NCBI RefSeq assembly: GCF_000006565.2
Contig: NC_031471.1
Location: 1,676,661-1,740,660, forward strand
Source: Toxoplasma gondii ME49
Lineage: Eukaryota; Apicomplexa; Conoidasida; Eucoccidiorida; Sarcocystidae
DNA: 64,000 bases
Direction of reading: 5' to 3'
The notes below the pieces were generated by a model, which had not been told where the DNA came from, did not search any database, and worked only from the letters and a program-made list of their open reading frames with translations. Shown here piece after piece: positions 1 through 12,138 of this stretch (positions within the stretch are counted from its first letter, which is position 1; each line of letters opens with the position of its first letter). Made by a program: the position numbers and the translations under genes.

Positions 1-26
1 GCGAAGGGAGTACGCGCAAGCTCCTT

Positions 27-714
27 GCGGTGGAGAAGATGTTAAAGAGCAACAGCTTCGCTTTTAAAAAGACCGAAACAGCAGATCAAACAAGTGATGC
101 CTGGAGAGGGTGGATGAAGGAAGAAGACAGGAGAGTGGATGGGAGACGAAGTCTGGGAAACAAGCGATGTGGAATAACTGAAAGTCGTCGCTGAAATTCA
201 CCTCTTTCGGCTCGTTCAGGCATTCTCGGTCAAGACTATCGAATACGCATTCAGAAAGAGAAGGCACGAATTGCCTTTCATTTCTTTCTTTCCTTTTCAA
301 CGAAAAGCACATCTCTTTGACAATCGGTTTCAGTTGCTTTTTCATTGCCGTCGACTTGTGTGTCTCGTAAGAGAAGAATGCCTTGGGTATGTCTGTGGAA
401 AGTCTGCGGATTAATGTGGTGTTGCATATGTTGGAAGGCGCTGTTCCCGTTGTCACAAGCCTCCGTTCTCGTTCGAGTTCCTCCTTGTCTTCTTTTAACG
501 TCGGATCTCGTCCTGTGAACTCCTGCATTTCAGGTTCTGGACTTGCGCGAACGTTCACAAATTTGGTGAAGGCGTTGGACGCGAGTCGACGGCGACGGAC
601 AGACGTCTTCGTGGACGGGGCAGGGAGTGCGTTGTTTTCGGGCGGTTCGTCACCGGCGTCTGCCTCGCGCAGCTTCTCGCGGTCCGGAAACATCACGGAA
701 GAAGGAATCGGCAT
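27..714 (-). CDS. Possible first exon of an unrecognised gene running off the left edge
   Basis: An open frame of 216 codons begins at an ATG at 714 and reads leftwards. Its first ~90 residues are hydrophilic, with a KEELERERR stretch, and look like coding sequence. On the minus strand, positions 60-27 read as a TAAC element, a pyrimidine run and CAAG, a plausible 3' splice site at 27/26. This suggests that the gene continues into the neighbouring sequence on the left. I cannot fix the donor that would join the two. A competing plus-strand frame (383-1060) ends in an acidic tail, so even the coding strand is not certain. I recognise no domain. The call rests on hydrophilic composition and the splice-like signal only. 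Confidence 0.3.
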
Positions 715-3700
715 GCGCGGGTCTGCGAAGGTGGCTATTCACTCCGTCACATTCAAGAAGAAGCCGCCCAGCCTCTTTCGCGCCAGTCCACAATTCGAGG
801 AGACAGAGCGGCCCGCGCGGCGCGAGCGCCCAACGGACCCGTACGTCGCGCCGGATGGACGAGGAGAGACTGCAGACCGTGGGGGCAGGGGTGGAGGAGA
901 CAGAGAAGGAGAGTGGGGAGAGGGCCAGGGGAGAGAGACTCGAGGGAGTGGAGTGCGGGGAGGAGAAGCTCGGACCTCGTTTCTAGGATTTCTGCTCGGC
1001 GAGGATGAGTTTGACGCTGATGAGGACCCTCTCGCCTTCCTCGATAGTGCGTGGTACTAACGAAACAAAGATGGACCGAGAGAGGACCGGATAAGAAGAA
1101 CGTGAAAATGAGAGGCCTGAAGAAGAACGCAATGGCGGGAGAGAGGAGGGGAGAAACGAGTGAACTACAGACGAAGAAAAAGAAGCCAAACGAAGACGAT
1201 GAGAGAGGATGGGGAGAATGGAGATCGGATTGGTATCGTGGTGGAGCTTCACAGGAAGTGCGTCCGGCGTTGTTCGTGTGTTTAGATGACCGCGAGGGCT
1301 GCGGACGATCAGAGGTCCGTAAAAGAAAGAAACAACGCAGCATTAAGTGAACAGAGAAGGGGGAGGGAAACGTCTAAGTGGAGGAGAAAGGATGGTGCCT
1401 ACTCAGTCAACGGTAGGTATGTGCCGGGAGGACGTGGACTTCGTGGTTCGTTCTGGAAAACTCTCGGGTCCAGACCCTCTTGCTGTGCAAAAAGTTTATC
1501 TCCACCTTTTCGGACGTTTTTCTCGAATCGTGTTTCTAGTTGAAAGGACGGACGTTCGTGTGGATAAACTGCATTGCTCAGAAGAAACAAGGTAAACAGT
1601 TCATGCAGGATAGAAAGTGATAGCTGTGATTTTCAGGAGCGCAGGAGAGGCTGGAATGACTTCGTGATATTTGATCGGGGGTTTCAACGAATCGCACTGC
1701 CGAAACTTGATCTTGTGGGAGAACCGCTGCCAGGTCTCTTTGTGATTCCAGCTCTACACTTCTCTGTGTGCTTGAAAGGAAATAAACCTCCTGGGATCTG
1801 AGGTTGCATCGGGAGTGGCTTTTATCATTTCCTTCTCCTCCTCTCGATGCTGTTCTTTTGGAGAAACCGTGGAATCCTTCGTCGGTTTTAGGACATACAC
1901 GTCACCTACGAGCGTCCAACCATTCGGACTGGTACTAAGATGTAAGAAAGTAGCTAACAAACTAGCATTTAAAGTAGCTGGTGCTTGTTGGTAGCACCCC
2001 CTGACGAATCAGCAAGACCAAGTGTGATTCACCTCAATTTTTCTTTACTGATATGTGTTTAGAAAACGAGCACGAAAAAGGATAAAGATCCTTGTCTATA
2101 TGCAGAAGCAACGGACTTGAAGAGGACAATGAAGCGTTTCGCTAGCCCTGCGCAAGTCTTTGTTTCGTCTTCCCAGACGCGCCAACCCACGCCCGAGGCG
2201 CCTTCAGACCTCTCGAAAACAAAGGAGTTACCGAACATAAGCCGACGCCCGCGGTTGCAGATACACCCAGAGGACTGGCACTGGGAGGGGGCACGAGACG
2301 CGAGAAAACACTTTGTCAATGGATGCGAAACAGGAAAGAAGAGAACAAACATCGGATGGTCAGAGTCTCCGTTCTCTAGCCAGGGAGGTTCGGACGGCTT
2401 TTGGGACTTCTCTTCTGTCGCTGATACAGCCTTCACGTCTGCCGTTCGATTCGCCTGTCGAGTCCCCTTTATCGAGGTTGGAACTCTCTTTTTCTCTGCT
2501 ACGTTCTCTCCGTGTGCGCTCTTTGCTCGCATTCAAGACATTTCTCTTCACTTTTCACCTGTTTCTCTGTAGTGTCTCGTCACTTGTTTATTCCGATCAC
2601 TGGCTTCGCACTCGGCCGTGTCCAAACAGCGAAGTCGCTCCTCGCTCCCGTGTGCCAGAGTCGTTCTCAGAGGAGTTCGAACCCCAGAGAACGCATGTAT
2701 TTTAGCTGCAGCTGACGGTGTGGCTCTGGAGCCGGACATTCTCTCTAAGTGCGCATCAGGAGAAAACCCTGGAGTGTTCAGCGAAAAAGTCTTCGCCGGT
2801 TCAGCACAGCACCCGTTGACAAGGAAGCGGAGAAAGAGCGCCGCGATTGCGAAGGAGTGAGAAGAGAGAAAAAGAAGAAAAGCAGACAAGATGGAAAGAG
2901 CTGAAACGAGCCAAAAGATGAAAGAAGAAGGAGAATAAAAACACGCGCAAGAAGAGAACAGCAAAGGTGAGAACGACAGAGAGAACATGCGTGAAGAAGC
3001 GAAAAGAAAAGAAGAGAGGCACGAAAGATAAGCCGAACTCAGAGAAAGTATTCGAGAGCGAGATCAAGGAGCCAGACGGAGATAATCTGAGAGGAGCTTT
3101 TCAGGAGGAAGACGACTCTCCAAAGCAGTCTCCTCTGATACCAACAAGGCGGCTTCGCACCACGGAGGGACGTATGGAAACGCAAAACCAATTCAAATGC
3201 CGCGTAGCCTCATAGATTCCATTAATTTGGAAAGACACTCATTCTCCGGCAAATTCATGCAAGCACAAGAATAAGGGAAAGCTGAGCACTTGCAGCGTGA
3301 GTCGCGGAGAGAAACAGGAGCGAAAAGAGACTTGTCTCGCGGTGACACCAGAAAGGCCTCTGCGACCAGAGACCTGGCTTGCCCGACTATAAGCCGAACA
3401 CACGCTTTCAAGAGGGTTTTGAGCGAGTCACTTTCTCCAACTTGCGTCGTTTCTTCTCGCGAAAAAGCCACCTGCGGAGACACACGGAGACAGGAGAGCT
3501 CCATAAGGGCAGACAGATCTCACGATGAGAACGAGAATGCTGAAGGAAGAGAAGCGGTCTCCGCCTAGCCGAGACAGACACGAGGATAGAGAAAGAGGAC
3601 ACAAATCGATCTTACGAATCACATGCTCATGTCTAAAGCGACTGCGAGGGGCCTCTGCTTCTCAATTGGAGACGATAAGCAATACCGTAAGATGCGGGAG

Positions 3701-4223
3701 GACAACTCCTTAGATACAGACGAAGAAAGCCAGCGTGTAGCCATTGGCGAGAGGCAAGGCTGACTGGAACGGAGTCAACGCGCGGCAAGTAGCAAGCGGA
3801 CTTCGAGAGAAACGGAGACACGAGAAGCACGAAAGACGCTTAAGAAAATTATGTACACGACCACGACGACTGGAAATCTGTTAATTCAAGTTGGTAAAGC
3901 TGAACAAGAATAGTTCTTCCATTGAGGGAGCAAGAAAAAACAGCCACTAGTACACAAGACAATTTACGGTGACAAAAAGGTCTTGACGTATTTAAATACT
4001 TCAAATGCAAACTATGTAGAGAGTCGTACAGCAGCGGACAGGTGAGTTGAACGTGGACAGCCTGGGAACGGTTTTCGGAATGAAAAGATAAAGAATTCAC
4101 AATACTCTCTCCATGCAGTGCCGCCCTGATGATGAGCGAAACTGCAGTTTCGATAACCTTCCGGTGTTCTCCGTTCCTGGGCAGTTTCAGTCACTGACGA
4201 TCAGCCTTTCGCCACGCACAAAC
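715..4223. other. 3.5 kb without a supportable gene
   Basis: Open frames here are short (under about 160 codons), overlap on both strands, and lack recognisable motifs or consistent splice signals. Candidates at 2059-2532 (minus), 2117-2572 (plus), 2618-2860 (plus) and 2967-3215 (plus) were examined and show nothing family-like. The 3' untranslated region of the Der gene, and possibly a final small Der exon, must lie in roughly 3.8-4.2 kb. Confidence 0.5.
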
Positions 4224-4693
4224 TCAGTTCGGTAGAACAAGACAACATAGTAGCGCATCTGTCACGAGATACCTGAACTCATTGCATGCTTTCTGCACAA
4301 AAGAAAAAGGTCTTTTCGATAGTTCATTGACAGCAGAAACAGCAGCTGCACTGGCGTACTTGATGGGGGTGAAGTGAAAGTTGAAGGCCGTGCGAGTTGA
4401 GAAGTCCAGATAAAGTCGATAAACCTCTGGAAAGTACTCCGTCTTGTTGCAGAACACGACGATCGTGGGCGGCTGGATGGACACCTGGAGGGACGGAGAC
4501 ACCACAGAAAACGCGCAAGGTTGCGGTGCCATGCTTCCACAAAAAAGTGAAAACGGAAACAGCGAGAACCGGGAAACAGGCAGGGTCGAGCAAGCACTTT
4601 GAAATGAAACATTTAGTGACAGGTCTCTCTGTAAGGATGTCTCCATCATATACATATACATATATATATATATATATGTATATGTATGTATGT

Positions 4694-4761
<68 letters not shown>

Positions 4762-7700
4762 GTAATGAGGAAGGTTGCATGCATGTATATACATACTCAA
4801 AACATCAAGCTGTATGTGTAGGAATACACGCCATTACCATATATCTAGCTCTCTATATATTTCTCTCAATACATACATATTCATGCACGCATGCATATGT
4901 ATACACATGTGCGTATGTATTTATGAATGTAAGTATGTCGATGGGTCCAGATGGAGAACTCCGGGGAGTGTCGTTCGTTGGTTTCACGAGAGAGAGCTCG
5001 AAATAACAGGAACGCGAGAGTCCTGTGTTTCCTCAAGAACGCCCTGAAATTTGGAAATTGGCTTGCCTGTTGTGCCACATAGATTTTGCCGCGCTTGCGA
5101 CCTTTGAACAGAGGAGGTGGATGCACAGCCAGAGCATCCCGAAGAACGAAGTTCAAAAGTCCTGTCCCTAATCGCCTTCGGTGCTGAACAAGAGAAGAGA
5201 AAGGAACAACTCGAGACGTTCTGCACAAGATTGAACAACCGCTTTCTAATAGCAAGTGCGTTTCTCCATTTGCCGTTGAAACCGAATGCATTCCTTGAAA
5301 CAGAAGCAATCGTGTCTCCCTCTTACGACGGCAGAGCAACAGATAACGGAGTCTTTCGAGGCGAAGGAAGAAGACCGAGGCGACGTAAGTCGCAACCGGA
5401 ACACAACCAGCTGCAATCAACTGAACTTCACACATGCCTGACGCGTATGTACACCTGTTTAATGTGCAGAGAAACACCCGAACGCACGAGCGTTCCGTTC
5501 GCTCGCTCGCGTACAACGCTTGTCGCCTACATGGAGGCGATGCATGCAACAACGGTCTTGCAGAAAGCATCCACATACGCACACAAACGGCCTCAACTAA
5601 ATTTCAGCAATAATCGACACTCACTCATCAGTATCCGAACATACATGCGTATATATCTATATATACTTCTACACACATATATTAACTTATTTATAGCTCA
5701 ACTGAGGTATGCAGGGGTGCATGCATATACATGCATGATCAGATATATGTATGTGCATGTGTACATGCATACGCACAGGCCGACACAGTTATGACGGCAC
5801 ATGTAGGTACAAACATATATATATATATATATGTAGATAGAGATACGAAGAAATCTATCTATCTATCTATCTATCTATATATATATATATATATATGGCA
5901 AGATACATGTGACGAAGCCTGTACACTGGTTTGAACACGCACAGCAGTAGAGGGGATATTTGCAACTGGATACTTTCGAGCTTTTTCACAAATCGGTCTT
6001 TCCGGCATGAACTGAGAAATACCTGGTCAAACGCGTCATTCACTGCGGCCCAGATGCGACTCGCATTTTTCCCCGTCAGCGCAGAGACGCAGACGATTGA
6101 CGCCCACCGCAGAGGGTAGAATACGGACCGAATATAAGTCGAAACCTGCACACAAGGAGACAAACGAAAAGCATTCTACAAGTACCACCTACATAAAAAA
6201 GAGAACTCTGCATCAGCGAGAAGATCTATCCATCTATCAATATCTCATATATATGCAAATACTTGTGCATATTCTTCTGCATTCTGTCGCTTGCGCTCTC
6301 TACATCTCTCTGACTCGGCATCAAGAAGCAACGTTCTAATTGTCTACCGATGGATCAATCTAACTGATTCGACATCTTTTCTCTGAATAGAGACATTTAC
6401 CTGCCTATTCTTCTATCTTTCTAATAGTATGGATAGGTTGTTATGTATAGGCATTTCTGTTCATATGCGCGTAGCTCTGACGGATTGCGTCTACACGCTG
6501 GCACTGAATGACTGTCGTTTTGTTCGGACTCTCTCCCGTTTCTTGATCTCGGCGTCGAGATCTGTTTCTGTCTCTTTCCGTACCCCTTCTGTTTCCTCTT
6601 TTTGAGAGCAGTTTTTCTTGGATTTTTTCCGTTACTGTTTCCTCGTTTTCCGTTGAGCTCGTCTTTTTCTGAGTTGTTGAGAACTCGAGTCTCCACTCAG
6701 TTATGTTCGTTCGTCTCCCAGGTGTCAACCGCTTGCCTCGTGGTGGGCCGTGGCCTCTGCGTCGACGGTGTCCCATTTATTCATGACGATAACCGCCGCG
6801 CGTCCCTCTTCCTCGATTTTCTTCGCAAGCAAAATGTCTTGCTTGACCAGCCCGCGCTCGGCGTCACAGACTAACAGACAGACGTCGCACCGCGCTAGCG
6901 CCTGCGAGGAAACGAGAGAAAACCTGGCGAAAAAGGTCGCAGTGAAAAACTTGAGCCACAGCCGACAGACAGCGGGGGCCAGACGCAGAGGGCGCAGGCG
7001 TCGCTGTCGGCGAACCTACGGGTGAGAGAGATCGAGGAGAAAAACCTGTCGACAGGCGGCGACAAGAGGACAGAGGTGAGCCTTGGGAAGGACGAATCGA
7101 TGGCAGGGCAAGTGCATGAAAACGAAGGTCCAGAGACGAAAGCCGCTTCGACGGCGACGGATGAGAGTCGAAGAAACGCGATTGGGGAGGGGGGGGCGAC
7201 GGGGTAGACCAGGGAACAACACTCAGGCGAGAAGCAGTTCGAGAGTCAGAGCTTCACGTCAGCCGAGGCCATGCGAACAAGCTGTCTAGGAAGAACAGAA
7301 CGCGGAATGACAGAACTGCGTTCGTTGTCTGCCTACTCGCTCCGCTCTCTTGACCATGACGAACTCGACCCCCTTCTGCGCCTTCACAACTCGCGCTCGC
7401 CGGATGCCTGCGGTGTCGACAAGTCGGTAGAGCCTCCCGTCTGCAAAAGGAAAGTCCTCAAAGAGAACAGGCAGCTTGAAAACGTGAACGACGACTGGGA
7501 CCGGATTCACTAAGAACCTGCGTTAATAGGTGTAAAGGTGACGTCTTCGGCCACCCTGTCTACTAGGGAAGTCAAGAGGGAAGTCAACGCGCTCCCACAG
7601 ATAAAAACCAAATGCCACCGGTTCACGGCGCAGCACGCCGTTCTCCAACAAAGAAAAAAAAATACGAATCCCCTCCTGACCAAAGTTTATCAACAGCTTT

Positions 7701-10700
7701 GGCGATGACAGCTGACACACAGAGGGCCGCACAGATCCACATGTACAGATGGATCTAAGAAACGAAGAAGCAAGATTTCCTTCTCTCACGTGGACAGTCG
7801 AACCAGTGCTGTCCGCCGTCTTCATCAATGAATTTTCCCAACACAGAGCGACGGCACCCGCCTCCGCGTGGTGCAGCTCCACTTGACAAGGAAGGCGCGT
7901 CGCGCCTTGAGTGCATTGCTGACCTCTTTGCACGAGTTCGTCGACAGCGTCGCGCGTAGTGCCTGCCTGGGGGCTGACGAGACTCCTCGACACTCCAAGC
8001 AGACGATTGAGCAGCTGCGACTTGCCCACGTTCGGCCTGCAGCAAGCGAGCACCAGAGCAGGAGGTTGGAAAGAACGGCTCTGAAGCACAACCTGAGTTC
8101 GAAGGAAAGAAGAGTCTGGACAAAGGCGGGAGCTTGAAGAAGAGAGCCATTTTTCCTGAACCACGGAACTGTCGAGCCCCGTCCCCTAACCGTTGTTTTC
8201 TAGCCGCAGTCCGTGAGATGCAAAAGACACTGCTTGGCTAAGAAACATAACTTGTACGGCGACCTGTGGTGCCTCTCGCCGCTCGAGTGATTCCTGCATT
8301 TCTTCGACTACCACGGACTTTGCCACAACGGAGCTAGACGCTTGAGATAGACTTCGATTTAGAGCACACCACAACAATGCAAGGGAAATTACACAGAGGG
8401 GCGCGCTCAGCGTCTGCCTGTGTGAGAGCGGGAGAAGAAACGCAGACGCGAGGCTTTCGCAAAACATTGACCCTGTCCAGAACTGCATGCAATCATGCAA
8501 ACACGATAAACCATGGTTTTCCTCGATACGTTAATGCCCTCCAGTCCGCTGGACACTGCCGCGTTTCGTTGGCAGCGGAAGTGAACTGCTGGCGTAACGC
8601 GAATTGGAGAAAGCGGGTGGACATGCAGGACGCGCCCGGAGGGAGCATCTGAGCGTGGACAGAAATGCGAGCATGGAAGAAAGCCACTCTCGGACGGCCA
8701 AGAAGACGCGAAACTTCGCCATAGGAAGTCCGCCACTGCATGCAGCTCCCCCCGTCACGACATTTCGCATGAATCTTTGAGGGCGGCGTTTCCCGCCCAC
8801 ACTGCCAAACTGCCCAGGAATTACCTATTCGCAGAGCTTGATGCATCATCCGCCAGCGGAGAAAACTGTTCTCCACGCGGAGCTGGTACGCAATGGCAGC
8901 ACACACGGGGAGGTTTTGCTGGTGCTTGACCTTCTTTGCCAACTAAGGAGACTCTCAGTCAGCTAGGGCGTTTTCGTCTTTACCTGCCAACAATTGCCAC
9001 GTTTACATCTTCTCTCGCAAGCGTGGGGAGAGCGAATGAACTCAGAGACACTGCGGTGCTTCGCCCTGAGAGACCGGCCCGCGCTTCTCCCTTTTCGTCG
9101 ACCTTGACTTTCTCCTTCCCACCAGCACCGCGAGAAGGCGCTTCCGAATCGGCAGGAAAGTGCAGAAAGCAGCTGTGAAGAACAGAACAGAGAGGGACAT
9201 GGCAGTGCGAACCGTATCGCCGCGGCCTTGATTTAAAGATTCACTGAGAATGAAAAACAGGACCTATAGCTCAGGTCAGCGTCCGTGTAGCCACTTGGGG
9301 AAGCCGCCGAAACAGACATGGAGAACGTGTGTCTCCCAGAGCCCGGCGGCTTCGCTGAGGAGGTCCACAACGTGAAGAAATCGTTCCCCTCGCATTGATA
9401 TCAGGGGAACGATTCCAGCAAGACAGCTACGACTGTCACCTTTTTCAAGCGTCCCCCAAATACTTGTGTCTCCCTGTCGGGGACATGCGCGTTTGCTGCG
9501 TCTGCAAATCGGCCTGCCCCCGATTGTGCTGCGCTTGCAGATGACAATATTCGCCAGGAAAACGGTCCTCGTTGTTTCAACAAAAACACTGTGTGGCGCT
9601 CATTTGCTCCCTCGTCCGTCGCGACAGCGCGAGGCATCCGCATCTGAGGGTGGTTGGAGCCATTTGAACGCAAGAAAAAGTTTGGACACCTGAGGAAGCG
9701 AATGCGGACGTCGCTCCGATACTCGAAGGCGAGAGACTGGACTTGACGAAACGGCAACTTTCGCTTTTTTTAAAAGAATACATCGCTTACGCATCCAGCA
9801 AGTCAGGCAGCCCAACGCCTTCGACTGCGCTGCAAGGGAAAGGCTGGCCGAGGCCGAGCTTCCAGAAGTCCTGCAGTGCGAGCGGAAAGGCGAAGCAAGC
9901 ACAATGATGGAGAACAGGAGATGTCATCAAGAGCATCGCCTCAGCGCGCTTTCTGTGAAGTCCAGAAGACACTGCGAGCGGGACTTGTGGCGCGGCACTC
10001 CAAGGTCTTTCTTTGTCTGCCAGGTCCAAGGTCTGCTGCGTGAGCAGAGCAGACATGAGGTGATGCGTCTTGTAGAAAGAGAACTAAAGGATCACCATGT
10101 TTCAATGAATCAAAGGCAATCGGATGAGAGTTGAGAGAGGTCACACGTTTCGTGGAGACAGGGACGAGGAGAGAAACTCAGAAAGATGAAACTCAGATGA
10201 ACGAGGCGCAGTCAGGCCATGCGCTGGAGAGTTTCGCAACGCCACCGGGAGCACGGCCTTGTCGTTCATGGGCTGTATTACACTAGTCTGACATCCCTTC
10301 GAATTCCTTTCCTTTTCAACGGACTCCAGCGACCATGCAGATGTCGTTACAGCACGTAAAGCCACCAGAGACTATGCACATAAGTAGGCAAACAAAGGCA
10401 AGGACTACAGCGTCGACATGTACGCAGTGTTCAAACGGTACGCTCACAAGTGTATACGGAGTCGCACTCTGTGTACCTCATTGACACACAGAGAAATTGA
10501 GAATGCGTGCATGCAGATACAGACGTACAGACAGGTTCGTGTAAATACGTGTGAAAGGAGAGCAGTGCTGAAGTCGATGAGAAATACACAAGCAAACGCG
10601 AACTCTTGAAAAGACAAGGAGACAAAGGCAGAGCAGACAAAGGGGAAAATCTAGTGGAGAGGGAACGAGAAATCCGGAGAAAAGTGGTTCCTTGTGGAGA

Positions 10701-11965
10701 GGGCCGGCAGCTGCCCTCTTGTGTTGTCTGCAGTTGGAACGTCTCTCTCTGCGGTCCTCAGAAAACTTGTGAAGAACAGAAGGCCAATGCAAAAAGTCGA
10801 AGTCCAAACCGCCCTGAGGTACCGGGGATATACACGGAGCGAATCGCCAGCTGATTCGCTTCCTTTTCAGGCACTTTGTTCTTTTTCAAGCATTTTGTTC
10901 TTTCTGGAATTCGTTCGTTGTCTGAACAGCACCTGAGCAGAAGCGATCCCAGATCGAACGTTTTCAGTCTTGTTGACGCAGACGACGACAGGCGTTTTCG
11001 AGCGCCGCAGAAAATGCGCAATGACCTCGTCCTCTCCATCCAGCCCATGCTGAGGGAAGCGACAGACCAAAACTCACAGAAATCGAGAAGGAAGAAAAAC
11101 CTCAGTGAAGAGAGGCAAAAGAAACAAACTCGAAACACAGGACTGCAGAAGCGGACGGGCACCCCGCAAGGCGGAGACAACGAAAGAGAGAAGCAAAGGA
11201 ACTGATGCCAGAGAAAAGAATCGAAGAGGCGAATGAGATAGAAACACTGACAGAAGCTGGAGAGGGAAAGACAGCAGAGAGCAGAGAATTGAAAAGAGAA
11301 AAGACGGCGACAGACGAAAGACGCAACAGCAGGCAGAAAGAGAGAAAGATCATTGCACACTAAACGTCCTGAAACTAAGGAAACAGAAACAATGGAAGGG
11401 GAGACTACCGATTCCAACATCAGGCGTGAGTGGTGAGGAACGGAAAGAGAAACAGTGAGAAATGAAAATGCACTTACGCGGCCGTCAACCACAAAGATGG
11501 CGCAAGTCGCTTCCTCCAGGGCACACTTCACTTGAGTGCGAATCTGCAGAGAGAGAGCGCAAATGCATGCGTGAAGTTGTAAAGACAACGCCCAACTTCG
11601 AATTTTTCTCCAAATCGCTTTCAGTCACGTGTCTGTCCACCCGAAGAGGAAGGCGGAAGCGAATCCTTCTTCGCACTCAAGAAAAAACTCGCGAAACGTT
11701 TTCACAAAGCAGTTTCAATTGCGACGCATCAATCAGACATTCCCATCGCTCCAGAGAAGGCAACTCAGCAAGCAAGGCATACATCTTTGATAATGAGTCG
11801 TCTCACACAAAGATGGCGAATATAGATTTATAAATGTATGCCTGTCTACGTATATAGATCTATATTCACTTCTGTGTCTCGAAAAGGACACACGCGAGAG
11901 AGTTGCCAACTGAGATCCATCGGCATATCTCCTTTCGATATTGCCTGTGCACGTATCCACAGCTC

Positions 11966-11998
<33 letters not shown>

Positions 11999-12096
11999 CA
12001 TACATACAGAATATATATACATATATACATATATATGTATATGTGTGAAGCTCGAAAGACATCTATGCCTACGCAATCGATCCCTCACTGTGTTTG

Positions 12097-12138
<42 letters not shown>

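Noticed and set aside
4324..5006. Frames with long Tyr-Ile repeats on both strands
   Set aside because: They are translations of the TA microsatellite in a Der intron; the same artefact occurs at 11733-12143, 38618-38803, 39283-39607, 44510-44580 and 54072-54126.
5854..5879. ATCT repeats considered as a CRISPR-like array
   Set aside because: A simple 4-bp microsatellite with no spacers. The 26-bp and 38-bp tandem repeats also lack unique spacers.
9401..9757. Possible extra Der exon ([13 protein letters not shown])
   Set aside because: The exon ending at 9791 (phase 2) joins directly to the exon starting at 9172 in frame. The stretch between has no phase-compatible splice pair and no similarity to Der.
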